Below, in pieces: positions 1 through 6,985 of a DNA stretch of 14,638 bases. The DNA is taken from the NCBI GenBank assembly GCA_964468205.1, contig CAYXVG010000101.1, positions 1-14,638 of the forward strand. The letters run 5' to 3'. The stretch's first letter is position 1. Each line of letters opens with the position of its first letter. Source of the stretch: CAWELS01 sp964468205. GTDB taxonomy: Bacteria > Acidobacteriota > Terriglobia > Bryobacterales > Bryobacteraceae. The notes under the pieces were generated by a model that ran no database searches, was not told the DNA's origin, and saw only the letters and a program-made list of their open reading frames with translations. Both the position numbers and the translations under genes were made by a program.

Positions 1-1504
1 GGAAGAAGTCGGAGATGTTCCGGAACGAGATTTGGCTGACGGTGCTGGCGCCGGCTTGGTCCAGCTTCGCCCGCGTGTAGCCATAGCGGAACGCGTTGAA
101 CATGGTCGGCGACAGAGTCGAGTTCACTCCGGCGGCGAGACCCTTGTTGCCGTTGAGGAGGTTGAAGCGGGCCGCCGAGGTCGGGAATTGCTGAACATCG
201 TTCCTGCTGTCGTCTTGGTAGTTACCACGGACGAAAAACTGGTGATTCGCTGCCGGGTCGATGTAGTAGTCCAGCTTCGCGATCACCGTGTTCCAGTCGA
301 GGTTGACCGGGGACTTGAACCGGAAGCCGCGGCGATTGAGCCCGTCACCCTGGGTGTCGTCATTCGGCAGCGGATACTGGTTGAATAGGTTCATGACGTT
401 CGGGTTCACGCCAATCCCCAGCGGGTCCATCGCTTTGATGTCCTCCGGGAAAAGCGAACCGACGCCGCCGCCGTCCGTTATGTAGCGGACAATGCCTTGC
501 CGCAAGGTCTCGGAAGGAACCTCGCGGACCACGCTCTGCTCACTGCGGTCTTTGCGGCCCTCGTAGTTGAAGAAGAAGAACGCCCGGTTCTGCTTGATCG
601 GGCCGCCGAGCGAGCCACCGTACACGTGGCGGCGCAGTTTCTGCCGTTCGATCCCGCCTCCCGGATTATCGTCCGAAGCCGGCACGGCGTTGTTAAAGAA
701 TGTATTCGCGGCCGTCTTGTCGTGACGGAGATAATAGTAAGCCGAGCCGTGAAAGTCGTTCGTGCCGCTCTTGGTGACCAACGCCACCTGAGCGCCGGAC
801 GAACGTCCCTGGTCGGCGCCGGCGTTCAACGTGGTGGTCCGGAATTCCTGGACGGAATCCAGCGTCATGCGGAGAACGCTTTCAAAGGCCTGGCCTTCGG
901 CTTGATCGTTCACGTCGACGCCATCGAGCGTGATGTTCGCCTGATCGCTTTTGCCGCCGTTCACTGATCCTTGCCGGGTATCATCGGCCCAGGTTTCGTC
1001 ATTGTTTCGAACCGTCACAACGCCGGGCTGCAGGGAAAGCAGCCCAACCACATTGCGCGCCTCAAACGGTAACTGCAAGATTGGCCGAGTACCGACGGCA
1101 TTCCCGAGGCTGGCGTCAACGGTGTTCACCGACGCGGTCTCGGCTTCCACCGACACAATCTCGGTAACCGCGCCCACGTCCGTGAATTCGACATCAATTG
1201 TAGCCGGTTGATTAACCCGAAGTTCGACATTCGGAACGCCGACCGTCACCAAGCCCTCGGCGGTGGCACGCAGATTGTACGTGCCAGGCCGAACCTGCGG
1301 GAAACGGTAAACGCCTACCTCGTTCGATTCGGTCGACATCGTCGCCTGGGTGGCAACGTCCGTGATTTCGACAGTCGCACCGGGAATAATCGCGCCTGAA
1401 GGGTCAGTCACGGTTCCCTGCAGCGACGAGTTGCCTTGCGCCAGCGCCGGCACGCCTGTGAGCGCTAGCGCCACGAGAGCAATTAGTAGAGTGTTCTTGT
1501 GCAT
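1..1504 (-). CDS. TonB-dependent receptor, Oar-like (N-terminal part, runs off left edge)
   Basis: Outer-membrane TonB-dependent transporter of the acidobacterial Oar-like type; substrate unknown. I translated the minus strand from the ATG at 1504 to base 1 and found 501 codons with no stop, so the 3' end lies outside the window. A Shine-Dalgarno GAGGAG (1508-1513) sits 3 bases upstream. Residues 1-23 form a Sec signal peptide (MHKNTLLIALVALALTGVPALA, cleavage near ALA-Q). Residues about 25-110 form a carboxypeptidase-regulatory-like beta-sandwich (GTVTDPSGAIIPGATV). Residues about 130-250 form the plug, with LPFEARNVVGLLSLQPGV, LDGVDVND, VQEFR and VTKSGTNDFHG. The beta-barrel follows, with YGGSLGGPI and FFFFNYEG. 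Family members usually exceed 1000 residues, so roughly half is present. The gene lies about 610 bp downstream of the HTH gene on the same strand, with no evidence that they share a transcript. Confidence 0.93.
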   Translation of the reverse strand, partial: MHKNTLLIALVALALTGVPALAQGNSSLQGTVTDPSGAIIPGATVEITDVATQATMSTESNEVGVYRFPQVRPGTYNLRATAEGLVTVGVPNVELRVNQPATIDVEFTDVGAVTEIVSVEAETASVNTVDASLGNAVGTRPILQLPFEARNVVGLLSLQPGVVTVRNNDETWADDTRQGSVNGGKSDQANITLDGVDVNDQAEGQAFESVLRMTLDSVQEFRTTTLNAGADQGRSSGAQVALVTKSGTNDFHGSAYYYLRHDKTAANTFFNNAVPASDDNPGGGIERQKLRRHVYGGSLGGPIKQNRAFFFFNYEGRKDRSEQSVVREVPSETLRQGIVRYITDGGGVGSLFPEDIKAMDPLGIGVNPNVMNLFNQYPLPNDDTQGDGLNRRGFRFKSPVNLDWNTVIAKLDYYIDPAANHQFFVRGNYQDDSRNDVQQFPTSAARFNLLNGNKGLAAGVNSTLSPTMFNAFRYGYTRAKLDQAGASTVSQISFRNISDFF

Positions 1505-1687
1505 AAGCTCCTCAACTTCACTTCCAAACAATTTTTATGAGTTTCCAGGTAGTGCCTTCGCCGGTTGGCCAACACGCTCGGCCTGGCTTCCGTTTGTTGC
1601 TGTTTTCCGGCAGGTGGAACGAGTTGGTTGACTGCCGCCGCCCCACTTCCGCGTTTCCATCCGTTAAACAGACTCTTTCATGCAGAT

Positions 1688-1716
1688 CAGATACCAAACA
1701 TTGACTTTTTCGTCAA
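1688..1716 (-). promoter_or_regulatory. Candidate promoter for the first TonB-dependent receptor
   Basis: On the minus strand TTGACG (1711-1716) is followed by a 17-bp spacer and TATCTG (1688-1693). The -35 matches the sigma70 consensus well and the -10 poorly (3 of 6). The transcript would start near 1681 and have a leader of about 175 bases before the ATG at 1504. The -35 lies in a short inverted repeat, TTGAC-6 nt-GTCAA (1701-1716), which could be an operator or chance. Confidence 0.3.
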
Positions 1717-2077
1717 GCTATTGTCTCCGCCCGACTTAGGGGGTTGCCCGGCCGGACGCCAAATCCACGATGACGGAGAACCAACAAAAACGGTTATTAT
1801 ATCTGAAAGTTTCAATCTGGTGATACTTTCGCGCAACAAGGCGGGAGCCCGGCCAACGCCAACACTGCGTAGCGGACTAAGCTTACCCTTTTGTAGCACA
1901 GCGCGGCAAGGTTGTAAATCTACTTGTTGTCTATCGGCTTATTTTGATTCGGACTTTAGCCGAACCGTCCATGCGCGGGGCTGCCGGCCAAAACTGGGTT
2001 TTGTGCCAAATTGGCGAGATCCGGGCGGTCACGGCAAGCACCCGGCGAGGAGGAATTCAGCCCTGCCGGCGCAGCTC

Positions 2078-2098
2078 AGGCCATCCGTCTGGAGGCCT
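2078..2098 (-). terminator. Weak hairpin downstream of the HTH gene
   Basis: Sixteen bases after the HTH stop codon, AGGCC-A-TCC (2078-2086) pairs with GGAGGCCT (2091-2098) around a 4-base loop, giving 8 pairs and one bulged base. No T tract follows on the minus strand, so it is at best a weak or Rho-assisted terminator. Confidence 0.25.
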
Positions 2099-2114
2099 TC
2101 GCGTAACGAGCAAG

Positions 2115-2492
2115 CTACAGGCGGACAAGCAGCACGGCGCCGGTCACAACCGCCAAGGCGGCGATCATGATCCAATAGAAATCGGCGCGTCTCACGGGCA
2201 GTGACAGTCTCGGCCGCGGAGTCGCTTGCGCGGCGGCATCGGGAGCTACCAGCCGGCCGCTTTTCGTCGCTTGCCTGCTTCGCCACCATCGGTCGAGTTC
2301 CTGTTTGTACGCGTAGACCGTGCTTCGCTTATCGTGCGCCATGCGGTGTATGGGAAGCCCTTCGGTCTGCTCCCAGCGCTGTACCGTGCGTACGGTTCTC
2401 CGCAGATACGCGGAAATCTCTTTCCAGGAATCTAGCCGCTCAGCCGGCCCAGGCCCCTCGGGTTGCCGTGGATCTTGCACGTCTCTCCTCAT
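2115..2492 (-). CDS. Tail-anchored HTH DNA-binding protein
   Basis: A 125-residue protein. Residues about 20-70 carry a helix-turn-helix of the type common in Acidobacteriota (LDSWKEISAYLRRTVRTVQRW, then EGLPIHR and VYAYKQELDRWW). In that group the domain is usually fused to a C-terminal membrane or periplasmic TPR or beta-propeller region. Here a linker of about 30 residues rich in Pro, Ala and Arg leads to one hydrophobic helix (FYWIMIAALAVVTGAVLLV, about 105-123) and the chain ends two residues later. The DNA-binding domain would sit in the cytoplasm at the inner membrane with nothing outside. The start is uncertain. ATG at 2492 has GGAAGG directly against it with almost no spacing, whereas GTG at 2480 (codon 5) has AGGAG four bases upstream and may be the real start. 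The gene is divergent from the TPR gene. Regulatory target is unknown. Confidence 0.85.
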   Translation of the reverse strand: MRRDVQDPRQPEGPGPAERLDSWKEISAYLRRTVRTVQRWEQTEGLPIHRMAHDKRSTVYAYKQELDRWWRSRQATKSGRLVAPDAAAQATPRPRLSLPVRRADFYWIMIAALAVVTGAVLLVRL

Positions 2493-2513
2493 CCTTCCGG
2501 CTCATTGGTTTAA

Positions 2514-2538
2514 TACGTCCAGCCCACCAGAATGTTCC
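2514..2538 (-). promoter_or_regulatory. Candidate ECF-sigma-type promoter for the HTH gene
   Basis: On the minus strand GGAAC (2534-2538) is followed by exactly 16 bases and CGTATT starting at 2517. The GGAAC/TGAAAC-N16-CGTA pattern is typical of ECF sigma factors. Transcription would begin near 2507, about 15 bases before the ATG at 2492 and 27 before the GTG at 2480. Short motifs like this occur by chance, so the call rests on position and spacing. Confidence 0.35.
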
Positions 2539-2663
2539 GAACTTTCCCGAATTCGCTTTCTCGCATGTCACGAGACGGCATCCCGCGACAAAAGCGGCAC
2601 TCGGCCCAGTTTCGCGGTTCGATTTTCGTTTCTTCCCGTAGTTCCAAGGCAGAGGGGAATGAC

Positions 2664-3761
2664 ATGTACGGAAACTGGATGCGAGCCGGCGTTGGCTGGC
2701 TCACCATGATCTTGCCTCTGTCGGGGGGGACGATTGAGGAGCAGATTCTCACGGCGAACCGGCAGATCCTAGCACGCCAATTTGAAGCCGCTGAACAGAC
2801 ACTCATGGATGCCTGGGCGCAAGCAAGGCCGTCTCCGCCGGATTTGCGGCTTGGCGCTATTCTGAGCAACCTCGGCCACCTGCACCGGGTCACCGGACAG
2901 CCGGAAGAGGCGCGGCGCTTCTGCGAAGAAGCGGCCTCCGTCTATCGGGAACTTGACCTGCCGGGCCGCCACGCCACGGCCCTGGCGAACCTGGGAGCGA
3001 TTGCGCAGGATACCGGGGAGTACCTGGAAGCGGAGAACCTCTACCGCCGGGCAATTCTACTCTTGACCGAACAATACGGACCCGGCGCGCTCGAACTGGC
3101 CGAACCGCTGCACGAATTGGCCGGGCTCTACATCGAGCGCCGCGACTTCACCAAGGCGGACCGCACGCTGCAGCGGGTTCTCGCCATTCAGAACCATCAT
3201 CTGGGCCCGGCGAACGCCACCGCGCGGACTGCTAACAGCCTGGGGCTGCTGAGCCAGCATCTGCGTGACCACGAAGCGGCCGAGGAACACTACCTCCGCG
3301 CCGCGGCGATGACCGAAGCGGCCGGCCCGGCGAACGATCCTGTTCGGGCTGCCATCACCCACAACTTGGCCTGCCTTTACGGCGAGACCGGCCGGACGGA
3401 GCAGGCGGAAGCGTTGCTCGGCGAGGCGCTCGGCATCTGGCGTGAGTCGTTCGGTGAGGACCACCCCCCTTACGCCAAAGCGCTCATGAATCTTGGCGTG
3501 CTGCAGCTTCGGTCCGGCCGTTTCCGCGACGCGGGCCGTGCGCTCCAAAAGGCCGTCGCAGTGGCCGAAAAAGCATACGGACCGCGGCACCCGGAAGTTG
3601 GACTGGCGCTCGAGAGATACGCCGAGGTTCTGAGGAAGCTGAGGCGCAAAGACGACGCCCGGCGAACGGCTCGGCGCGCCCGCGAAATCCTGGCCGGGCA
3701 CAGCAGCCACAATCTGCTCCACCAGAGCATCCACGTGAGCGACCTCGCCGCCTTTCGCTAG
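2664..3761 (+). CDS. Kinesin-light-chain-like TPR protein
   Basis: A 365-residue protein made almost entirely of tetratricopeptide repeats with kinesin-light-chain spacing (about 42 residues). About seven repeats are visible near residues 66-97, 106-137, 147-178, 188-221, 230-262, 272-305 and 314-345, with signatures such as ALANLGAIAQDTGEYLEAE and ALMNLGVLQLRSGRF. TPRs are protein-protein scaffolds; no catalytic domain is present. The frame is open further upstream, but ATG 2664 is chosen because GAGGGG lies about 7 bases before it and it begins a short hydrophobic stretch (VGWLTMILPLSGG), a possible but weak signal or anchor. It is divergent from the HTH gene (171 bp apart). HTH-TPR fusions are known in Acidobacteriota, so the pair could be a split version; that is inference. 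The tail VSDLAAFR resembles other acidobacterial TPR proteins. Confidence 0.88.
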   Translation: MYGNWMRAGVGWLTMILPLSGGTIEEQILTANRQILARQFEAAEQTLMDAWAQARPSPPDLRLGAILSNLGHLHRVTGQPEEARRFCEEAASVYRELDLPGRHATALANLGAIAQDTGEYLEAENLYRRAILLLTEQYGPGALELAEPLHELAGLYIERRDFTKADRTLQRVLAIQNHHLGPANATARTANSLGLLSQHLRDHEAAEEHYLRAAAMTEAAGPANDPVRAAITHNLACLYGETGRTEQAEALLGEALGIWRESFGEDHPPYAKALMNLGVLQLRSGRFRDAGRALQKAVAVAEKAYGPRHPEVGLALERYAEVLRKLRRKDDARRTARRAREILAGHSSHNLLHQSIHVSDLAAFR

Positions 3762-4250
3762 GGAAGCCGTCACCCGGCCGGCCTTTGCAACGGGTTGGGA
3801 GAAACCCGTCCGCGGTACGGAGGGAAAACCGCATGACACGGGAGCCGGCCGCCCTCGGCGTGCCAACCGGCGTGGGCCGTCTGCCCGCGCACCGCCAAGT
3901 TCTCCGTCCCGCTCGGCTGTTTGGCGAATATCGGGTATCCACTTGCCTGGACCACATACTAGATGTTGTGGTCAGCGCCCAAGCCGGCAGCAGCCCGTGG
4001 AGTGGGCCGTCAGGCCTCCATGACGCCGGCCTTGGCGTCAGCGTCAAGCCAACCACTGGCACGGCTGCCGGCGTGGCGAATCTCGCCATCCGCTTCACCG
4101 AAGCCACCAACATATCCTGTGACTGATCCAAGCAAGCGGATACCCCGCTGCGGCGAAAAATGACTTGTCCGCGGCCCAGGATGTCCGTCCTCCGAGACGC
4201 CGGGCGGGACTCACTCCGCTGGTGGCCCCAAACCGCCTGCCGTCTATGAC
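3762..4250. other. Region without a convincing gene
   Basis: About 490 bp between the TPR stop and the candidate promoter of the IPT/TIG gene. Open frames of 60-170 codons exist on both strands but show no recognisable domain, no good ribosome-binding site and Arg/Pro/Ser-rich composition typical of shadow frames in GC-rich DNA. There are two compact inverted repeats: ACGGGTT/AACCCGT (3790-3809) just after the TPR gene, and TGACGCC/GGCGTCA with a 6-base loop (4021-4040). It could be decayed coding sequence or a long untranslated region. Confidence 0.5.
3790..3809 (+). terminator. Hairpin after the TPR gene
   Basis: ACGGGTT (3790-3796) pairs perfectly with AACCCGT (3803-3809) around a 6-base loop, starting 28 bases after the TPR stop. 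There is no T run after it, so intrinsic termination would be inefficient. Confidence 0.3.
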
Positions 4251-4279
4251 TTGCTTTTGATCGCAAATCGGAATAGCAT
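4251..4279 (+). promoter_or_regulatory. Candidate promoter for the IPT/TIG gene
   Basis: TTGCTT (4251-4256) and TAGCAT (4274-4279) are separated by 17 bp, each matching four of six sigma70 consensus bases. The predicted start near 4286 coincides with the Shine-Dalgarno sequence, leaving a leader of only about 15 bases. Confidence 0.3.
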
Positions 4280-4300
4280 TTCAGTGGAAGGTGGTTGCAG

Positions 4301-4660
4301 ATGAAAAGCTCTCATATCCCGTACTTGCCCGTCTTGGTCTTGCTGGTGACCACCGTCATGCCGGCGGTGGCCGCCGCCCAGGCCACGTATCCGCGCCTCA
4401 CGGGAGTGGAACCCGACACCGGCGCGATTGGCGATACGCTGGTCGCCTCCGGGGAGAATCTTGGTAAAGCGATGGTCAGAGAACTCTACCTGACGGACGG
4501 CCAGACCGACTGGAAGACGGAAATAGTCGAGCAAACTGAAACGTTGATCCGGTTCAGGATCCCCGCCAATGCGAAAACTGGCCGCTTTAACCTCATGGTC
4601 CTCACATCCGGCTCCGAACCGCGGTTGATAGAGCAGCCTATCAAAGTTAACGTTCAGTAA
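4301..4660 (+). CDS. Small secreted IPT/TIG-domain protein
   Basis: A 119-residue protein. ATG 4301 is chosen over an in-frame TTG at 4295 because GGAAGG (4287-4292) lies 8 bases upstream of the ATG. Residues about 1-28 form a Sec signal peptide: a lysine, a hydrophobic core (LPVLVLLVTTVMPAVAA) and an AQA cleavage site, with no lipobox cysteine. The rest fits one IPT/TIG immunoglobulin-like fold: the opening pattern 'P.ltgveP.tGaiGdtl...G.nLgka', a middle part with the strand VRELYLTDG, and the closing IRFRIPANAKTGRFNLMVLTSG. In this family the domain mediates binding or acts as a spacer; a stand-alone single domain is unusual, since it normally decorates larger surface proteins. No catalytic residues are apparent. 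It precedes the murein operon by 157 bp on the same strand, but a -10 element lies between them. Confidence 0.8.
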   Translation: MKSSHIPYLPVLVLLVTTVMPAVAAAQATYPRLTGVEPDTGAIGDTLVASGENLGKAMVRELYLTDGQTDWKTEIVEQTETLIRFRIPANAKTGRFNLMVLTSGSEPRLIEQPIKVNVQ

Positions 4661-4793
4661 ACACGGCGTTACGTCCCAATGAACGCGGCTTAAGCGTATT
4701 GGCGCTTCCAGAAGTACATTTCTGTTCCGGCCCGGCCGTGCACCCTAACTCGCTTATGGGAAACCACGCAGAGGTTGGCAGCCCCGTCCCGTC

Positions 4794-4799
4794 TATAAT
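4794..4799 (+). promoter_or_regulatory. Consensus -10 box upstream of the NlpC/P60 gene
   Basis: A perfect TATAAT lies 18 bases before the ATG at 4818. Transcription would start near 4806, leaving a leader of about 11 bases with no Shine-Dalgarno, suggesting a very short-leader or leaderless mRNA. No good -35 sits at 16-18 bp; TTGGCA at 4775-4780 is only 13 bp away, too close for a standard promoter. Confidence 0.35.
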
Positions 4800-4817
4800 C
4801 GAGTAGAACCGCTATCC

Positions 4818-5660
4818 ATGTGCTTCCTGTTCTCCATCGCCATGGCCGCCATGAGTTGCACCGTCACCGCGCCCGTCGCCGGCATGCACTCGGAGCCCTC
4901 CGTCGGCGCCGCCCTGGTCTCACAGGCAATCTTCTCCACGAACATCAAGATCCTCGCGGACCGCGGCCAATGGCTGGAGGTCGAAACCCCGGACGGCTAC
5001 TCCGGATGGATGGAATCGGCCAGCGTCATTCGCCTCGATCGCCCGTACGCCACCGAAGGCCGGATCGCCCACATCGAAAGCCTCTTCGCGAACCTCTACC
5101 GCGAGCCCGACGTCACCTCGCACAGCCCCCTGCTGACCCTGCCTTACGGCGCCCGCCTGGAGGTGACCGGCGAGCCGGAAGCCGAAGACCGCCGCTGGAT
5201 CGAAATCCGTCTGCCTGATCGCCGCGCCGCCTGGATTCAAAGAGGCGACGCCCGCTTCAACAACGACGCCCTCAGCATCGGCGAAACCATCGCCCTCGCC
5301 AGGCGCTTCGCCGGCCTGCCCTATCTCTGGGGCGGGACCTCCACCTTCGGTTTCGACTGCTCCGGCTTCACCCAGATGCTCTGCCGCCGGCGCGGCGTCA
5401 CCATTCCCAGGGACGCCGAACCGCAGGCCCGCTGGGACGGCGTGGAGACCATCGAACGTGCCGAACTGCGCGCCGGCGACCTCGTTTACTTCAGTGAAAC
5501 CGGCGGGAAGATCACCCACACCGGCCTCTACATCGGAGACGGCGAGTTCATCCACGCCACGGCCTGGAAAAAACCGCGGGTGCAGATCAGCCAACTCGCC
5601 GAGCCGCACTGGTCCGAGCGCCTCGTCGCCTGCCGCCGCCTCCGGGGAGAAAGCCGGTGA
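4818..5660 (+). CDS. NlpC/P60 murein endopeptidase with SH3b domains (YkfC-like)
   Basis: A 280-residue cysteine peptidase predicted to cut gamma-D-Glu-diamino-acid bonds in peptidoglycan peptides. Two bacterial SH3 domains come first (about 15-75 and 82-145; GYSGWMESASV and RAAWIQRGDARF close them). The NlpC/P60 domain covers about 152-275: PYLWGG, then FDCSGF with catalytic Cys181, THTGLY with His234 and FIHAT with His246, so the Cys-His-His triad is intact. Two SH3b domains before NlpC/P60 is the YkfC architecture; in characterised members the first SH3b narrows the active site so that free N-terminal L-Ala peptides are preferred. The start is ATG 4818: no upstream start exists after the in-frame TAA near 4746, and there is no Shine-Dalgarno. 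MCFLFSIAMAAMSC is a weak hydrophobic N-terminus without positive charge, so export is uncertain. It overlaps the epimerase gene by four bases, indicating coupled expression and a joint role in murein-peptide breakdown. Confidence 0.9.
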   Translation: MCFLFSIAMAAMSCTVTAPVAGMHSEPSVGAALVSQAIFSTNIKILADRGQWLEVETPDGYSGWMESASVIRLDRPYATEGRIAHIESLFANLYREPDVTSHSPLLTLPYGARLEVTGEPEAEDRRWIEIRLPDRRAAWIQRGDARFNNDALSIGETIALARRFAGLPYLWGGTSTFGFDCSGFTQMLCRRRGVTIPRDAEPQARWDGVETIERAELRAGDLVYFSETGGKITHTGLYIGDGEFIHATAWKKPRVQISQLAEPHWSERLVACRRLRGESR

Positions 5661-6742
5661 GACGGCGCGAATGGCTTCGTTTCGCCGCGGCGGCTGGTCT
5701 GACGCCCCCAGCCCAGCCAGCGGACCCGTCACTCGAGCTTCGTATTGTCCGCCTGAAGCTGCGGCACACCTGGACCACCACCATGGCTTCCAGCGACTTC
5801 CGCGACACCCTACACGTGCACTATTCACGCCGCGGGATCACTGGCGTGGGCGAAGGCGCTCCAATCTCCCGCTATGGCGAGTCGGCCGCCTCCGGCCGGC
5901 AGGCGCTCGAACCCTGGCTCGACAAGTTGCGCGCCGGCGATCCATGGCAGTTCGAGATTCTCCTCGGCGAAATCTTCTCCGCTATCCCCGGTGCCTTTGC
6001 CGCGAAAGCCGCCGTCGACATCGCGCTGATGGATTGGATCACCCAGCGCCTCGGCGTCCCGCTCTACCGCTACTACGGACTGGATCCGGCCACCGCTCCC
6101 GTCACCACTTTCTCCATCGGCATTGATACGCCGGAGATCACGAAGCGCAAGGTGCGTGAAGCCGCCGCCTATCCGATCCTCAAGATCAAGGTCGGCCTTG
6201 ACTCCGACGAAGCCACCATCCGCGCCGTGCGCGAGGTCACCGGTAAGCCGCTCCGGGTAGACGCCAACGAGGGGTGGAGCGATAAGGAACAGGCCATCCG
6301 CAAGATCGAGTGGCTCGCCGGCCAGGGCGTCGAGTTCGTCGAACAGCCGATGCCCGCCGCGATGCTCGAAGAGGCCCGCTGGCTGCGCGAGCGGTCGCCG
6401 CTCCCCATCATCGCCGATGAGGCCGTCACGCGGACCGCCGATATCCCCGCGCTCGCCGGAACCTGTGACGGCGTCAACGTCAAGCTCGACAAGCTCGGCG
6501 GCGTCCGCGAAGCACACCGCGCCATCCAAATGGCCCGCGCCCTGGGCCTCAAGACAATGCTCGGCTGCATGATATCGAGTTCGGTCTCCGTCACCGCCGC
6601 CGCCCACCTCTCTCCCCTCGTCGACTACGCCGACCTCGATGGCAATCTTCTCATCGCCAACGACCCCTATCGCGGCGTGACCGTGAAGGAAGGCCGGCTG
6701 ATTCTTCCCGGCCGCCCCGGCCTCGGCCTCCAGCCTGCTTAG
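5657..6742 (+). CDS. Dipeptide epimerase (L-Ala-D/L-Glu epimerase-like), enolase superfamily
   Basis: A 361-residue enzyme of the muconate-lactonising subgroup, expected to epimerise the second residue of dipeptides such as L-Ala-D-Glu from murein. It starts with GTG 5657, overlapping the peptidase stop (GTGA), with GGGGAGA six bases upstream. Visible active-site residues are: KxK on strand 2 (K176 and K178 in LKIKVG), metal ligands D202 (VDANEGW), E229 (VEFVEQP) and D254 (IIADEA), the general acid/base lysine in VKLDKLGG (K276/K279), and the DxD dipeptide-binding motif D326/D328 (ADLDG) that marks dipeptide epimerases. The N-terminus RRREWLRFAAAAGL fits a twin-arginine leader (RR-x-W-L, then a short hydrophobic run), so the folded metalloenzyme may be exported, unlike the typical cytoplasmic enzyme. 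Exact dipeptide specificity cannot be read from sequence. The coupling to an NlpC/P60 peptidase strongly supports a murein substrate. Confidence 0.9.
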   Translation: MRRREWLRFAAAAGLTPPAQPADPSLELRIVRLKLRHTWTTTMASSDFRDTLHVHYSRRGITGVGEGAPISRYGESAASGRQALEPWLDKLRAGDPWQFEILLGEIFSAIPGAFAAKAAVDIALMDWITQRLGVPLYRYYGLDPATAPVTTFSIGIDTPEITKRKVREAAAYPILKIKVGLDSDEATIRAVREVTGKPLRVDANEGWSDKEQAIRKIEWLAGQGVEFVEQPMPAAMLEEARWLRERSPLPIIADEAVTRTADIPALAGTCDGVNVKLDKLGGVREAHRAIQMARALGLKTMLGCMISSSVSVTAAAHLSPLVDYADLDGNLLIANDPYRGVTVKEGRLILPGRPGLGLQPA

Positions 6743-6985
6743 GCTTGGCGGACCGGGTCACACGCCCGGCCAGAGCGCCACAAACCGCCGGCGCGCAGCT
6801 CGCGCTTCTATGGCGCCGATCTCCCCCCCCAAACTCGTTCGCCGCGAGACGTTGCCATCCAACGCCCCGGATGAAGCGGGCAGCCATCTTCCGGCTCTGA
6901 CGACACATCGAGGTCTTTCCCTTCGCGTCCCAGCTACTGAGCTGCCTGTTTTCGCCCTATGCTCTGAGCGGCGGCATTGGACGCA

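Larger units (their letters stand above)
1505..2114. other. Intergenic region, no gene seen
   Basis: About 610 bp separate the receptor start from the stop of the HTH gene. Open frames on both strands here give Arg/Pro/Ser-rich translations with no recognisable domain and no convincing ribosome-binding site. The stretch is more AT-rich than its surroundings between about 1690 and 1960. It holds two promoter-like elements on the minus strand: TTGACG-N17-TATCTG at 1688-1716, and an isolated TATAAT at 1796-1801 without a suitable -35. I recognise no riboswitch or small RNA. Confidence 0.6.

Noticed and set aside
1565..2170. 201-codon plus-strand open frame in the first intergenic region
   Set aside because: It starts in an unlikely context, has no domain, and runs into the 3' end of the HTH gene on the other strand.
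3057..3866. 269-codon open frame on the minus strand opposite the TPR gene
   Set aside because: Antisense to a well-supported TPR protein; its translation has no domain and reflects the high third-position GC of the real gene.
3484..4266. 260-codon open frame on the minus strand spanning the end of the TPR gene and the following intergenic region
   Set aside because: More than a third lies antisense to the TPR gene, the rest is Arg/Pro/Ser-rich without a domain, and no ribosome-binding site supports its start. Kept only as an unexplained region.
4692..4707. AAGCG-6 nt-CGCTT hairpin after the IPT/TIG gene as a terminator
   Set aside because: The stem is only 5 bp and no T tract follows; it is indistinguishable from chance.
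4775..4799. TTGGCA plus TATAAT as a full sigma70 promoter
   Set aside because: The spacer is only 13 bp, too short for a normal sigma70 promoter; only the -10 element was kept.
4920..5828. 302-codon minus-strand open frame opposite the NlpC/P60 gene
   Set aside because: Antisense to a peptidase with an intact catalytic triad; Gly/Ala/Glu/Val-rich shadow translation.
5825..6607. 260-codon minus-strand open frame opposite the epimerase
   Set aside because: Antisense to a gene with a complete enolase-superfamily active site; no domain in the translation.
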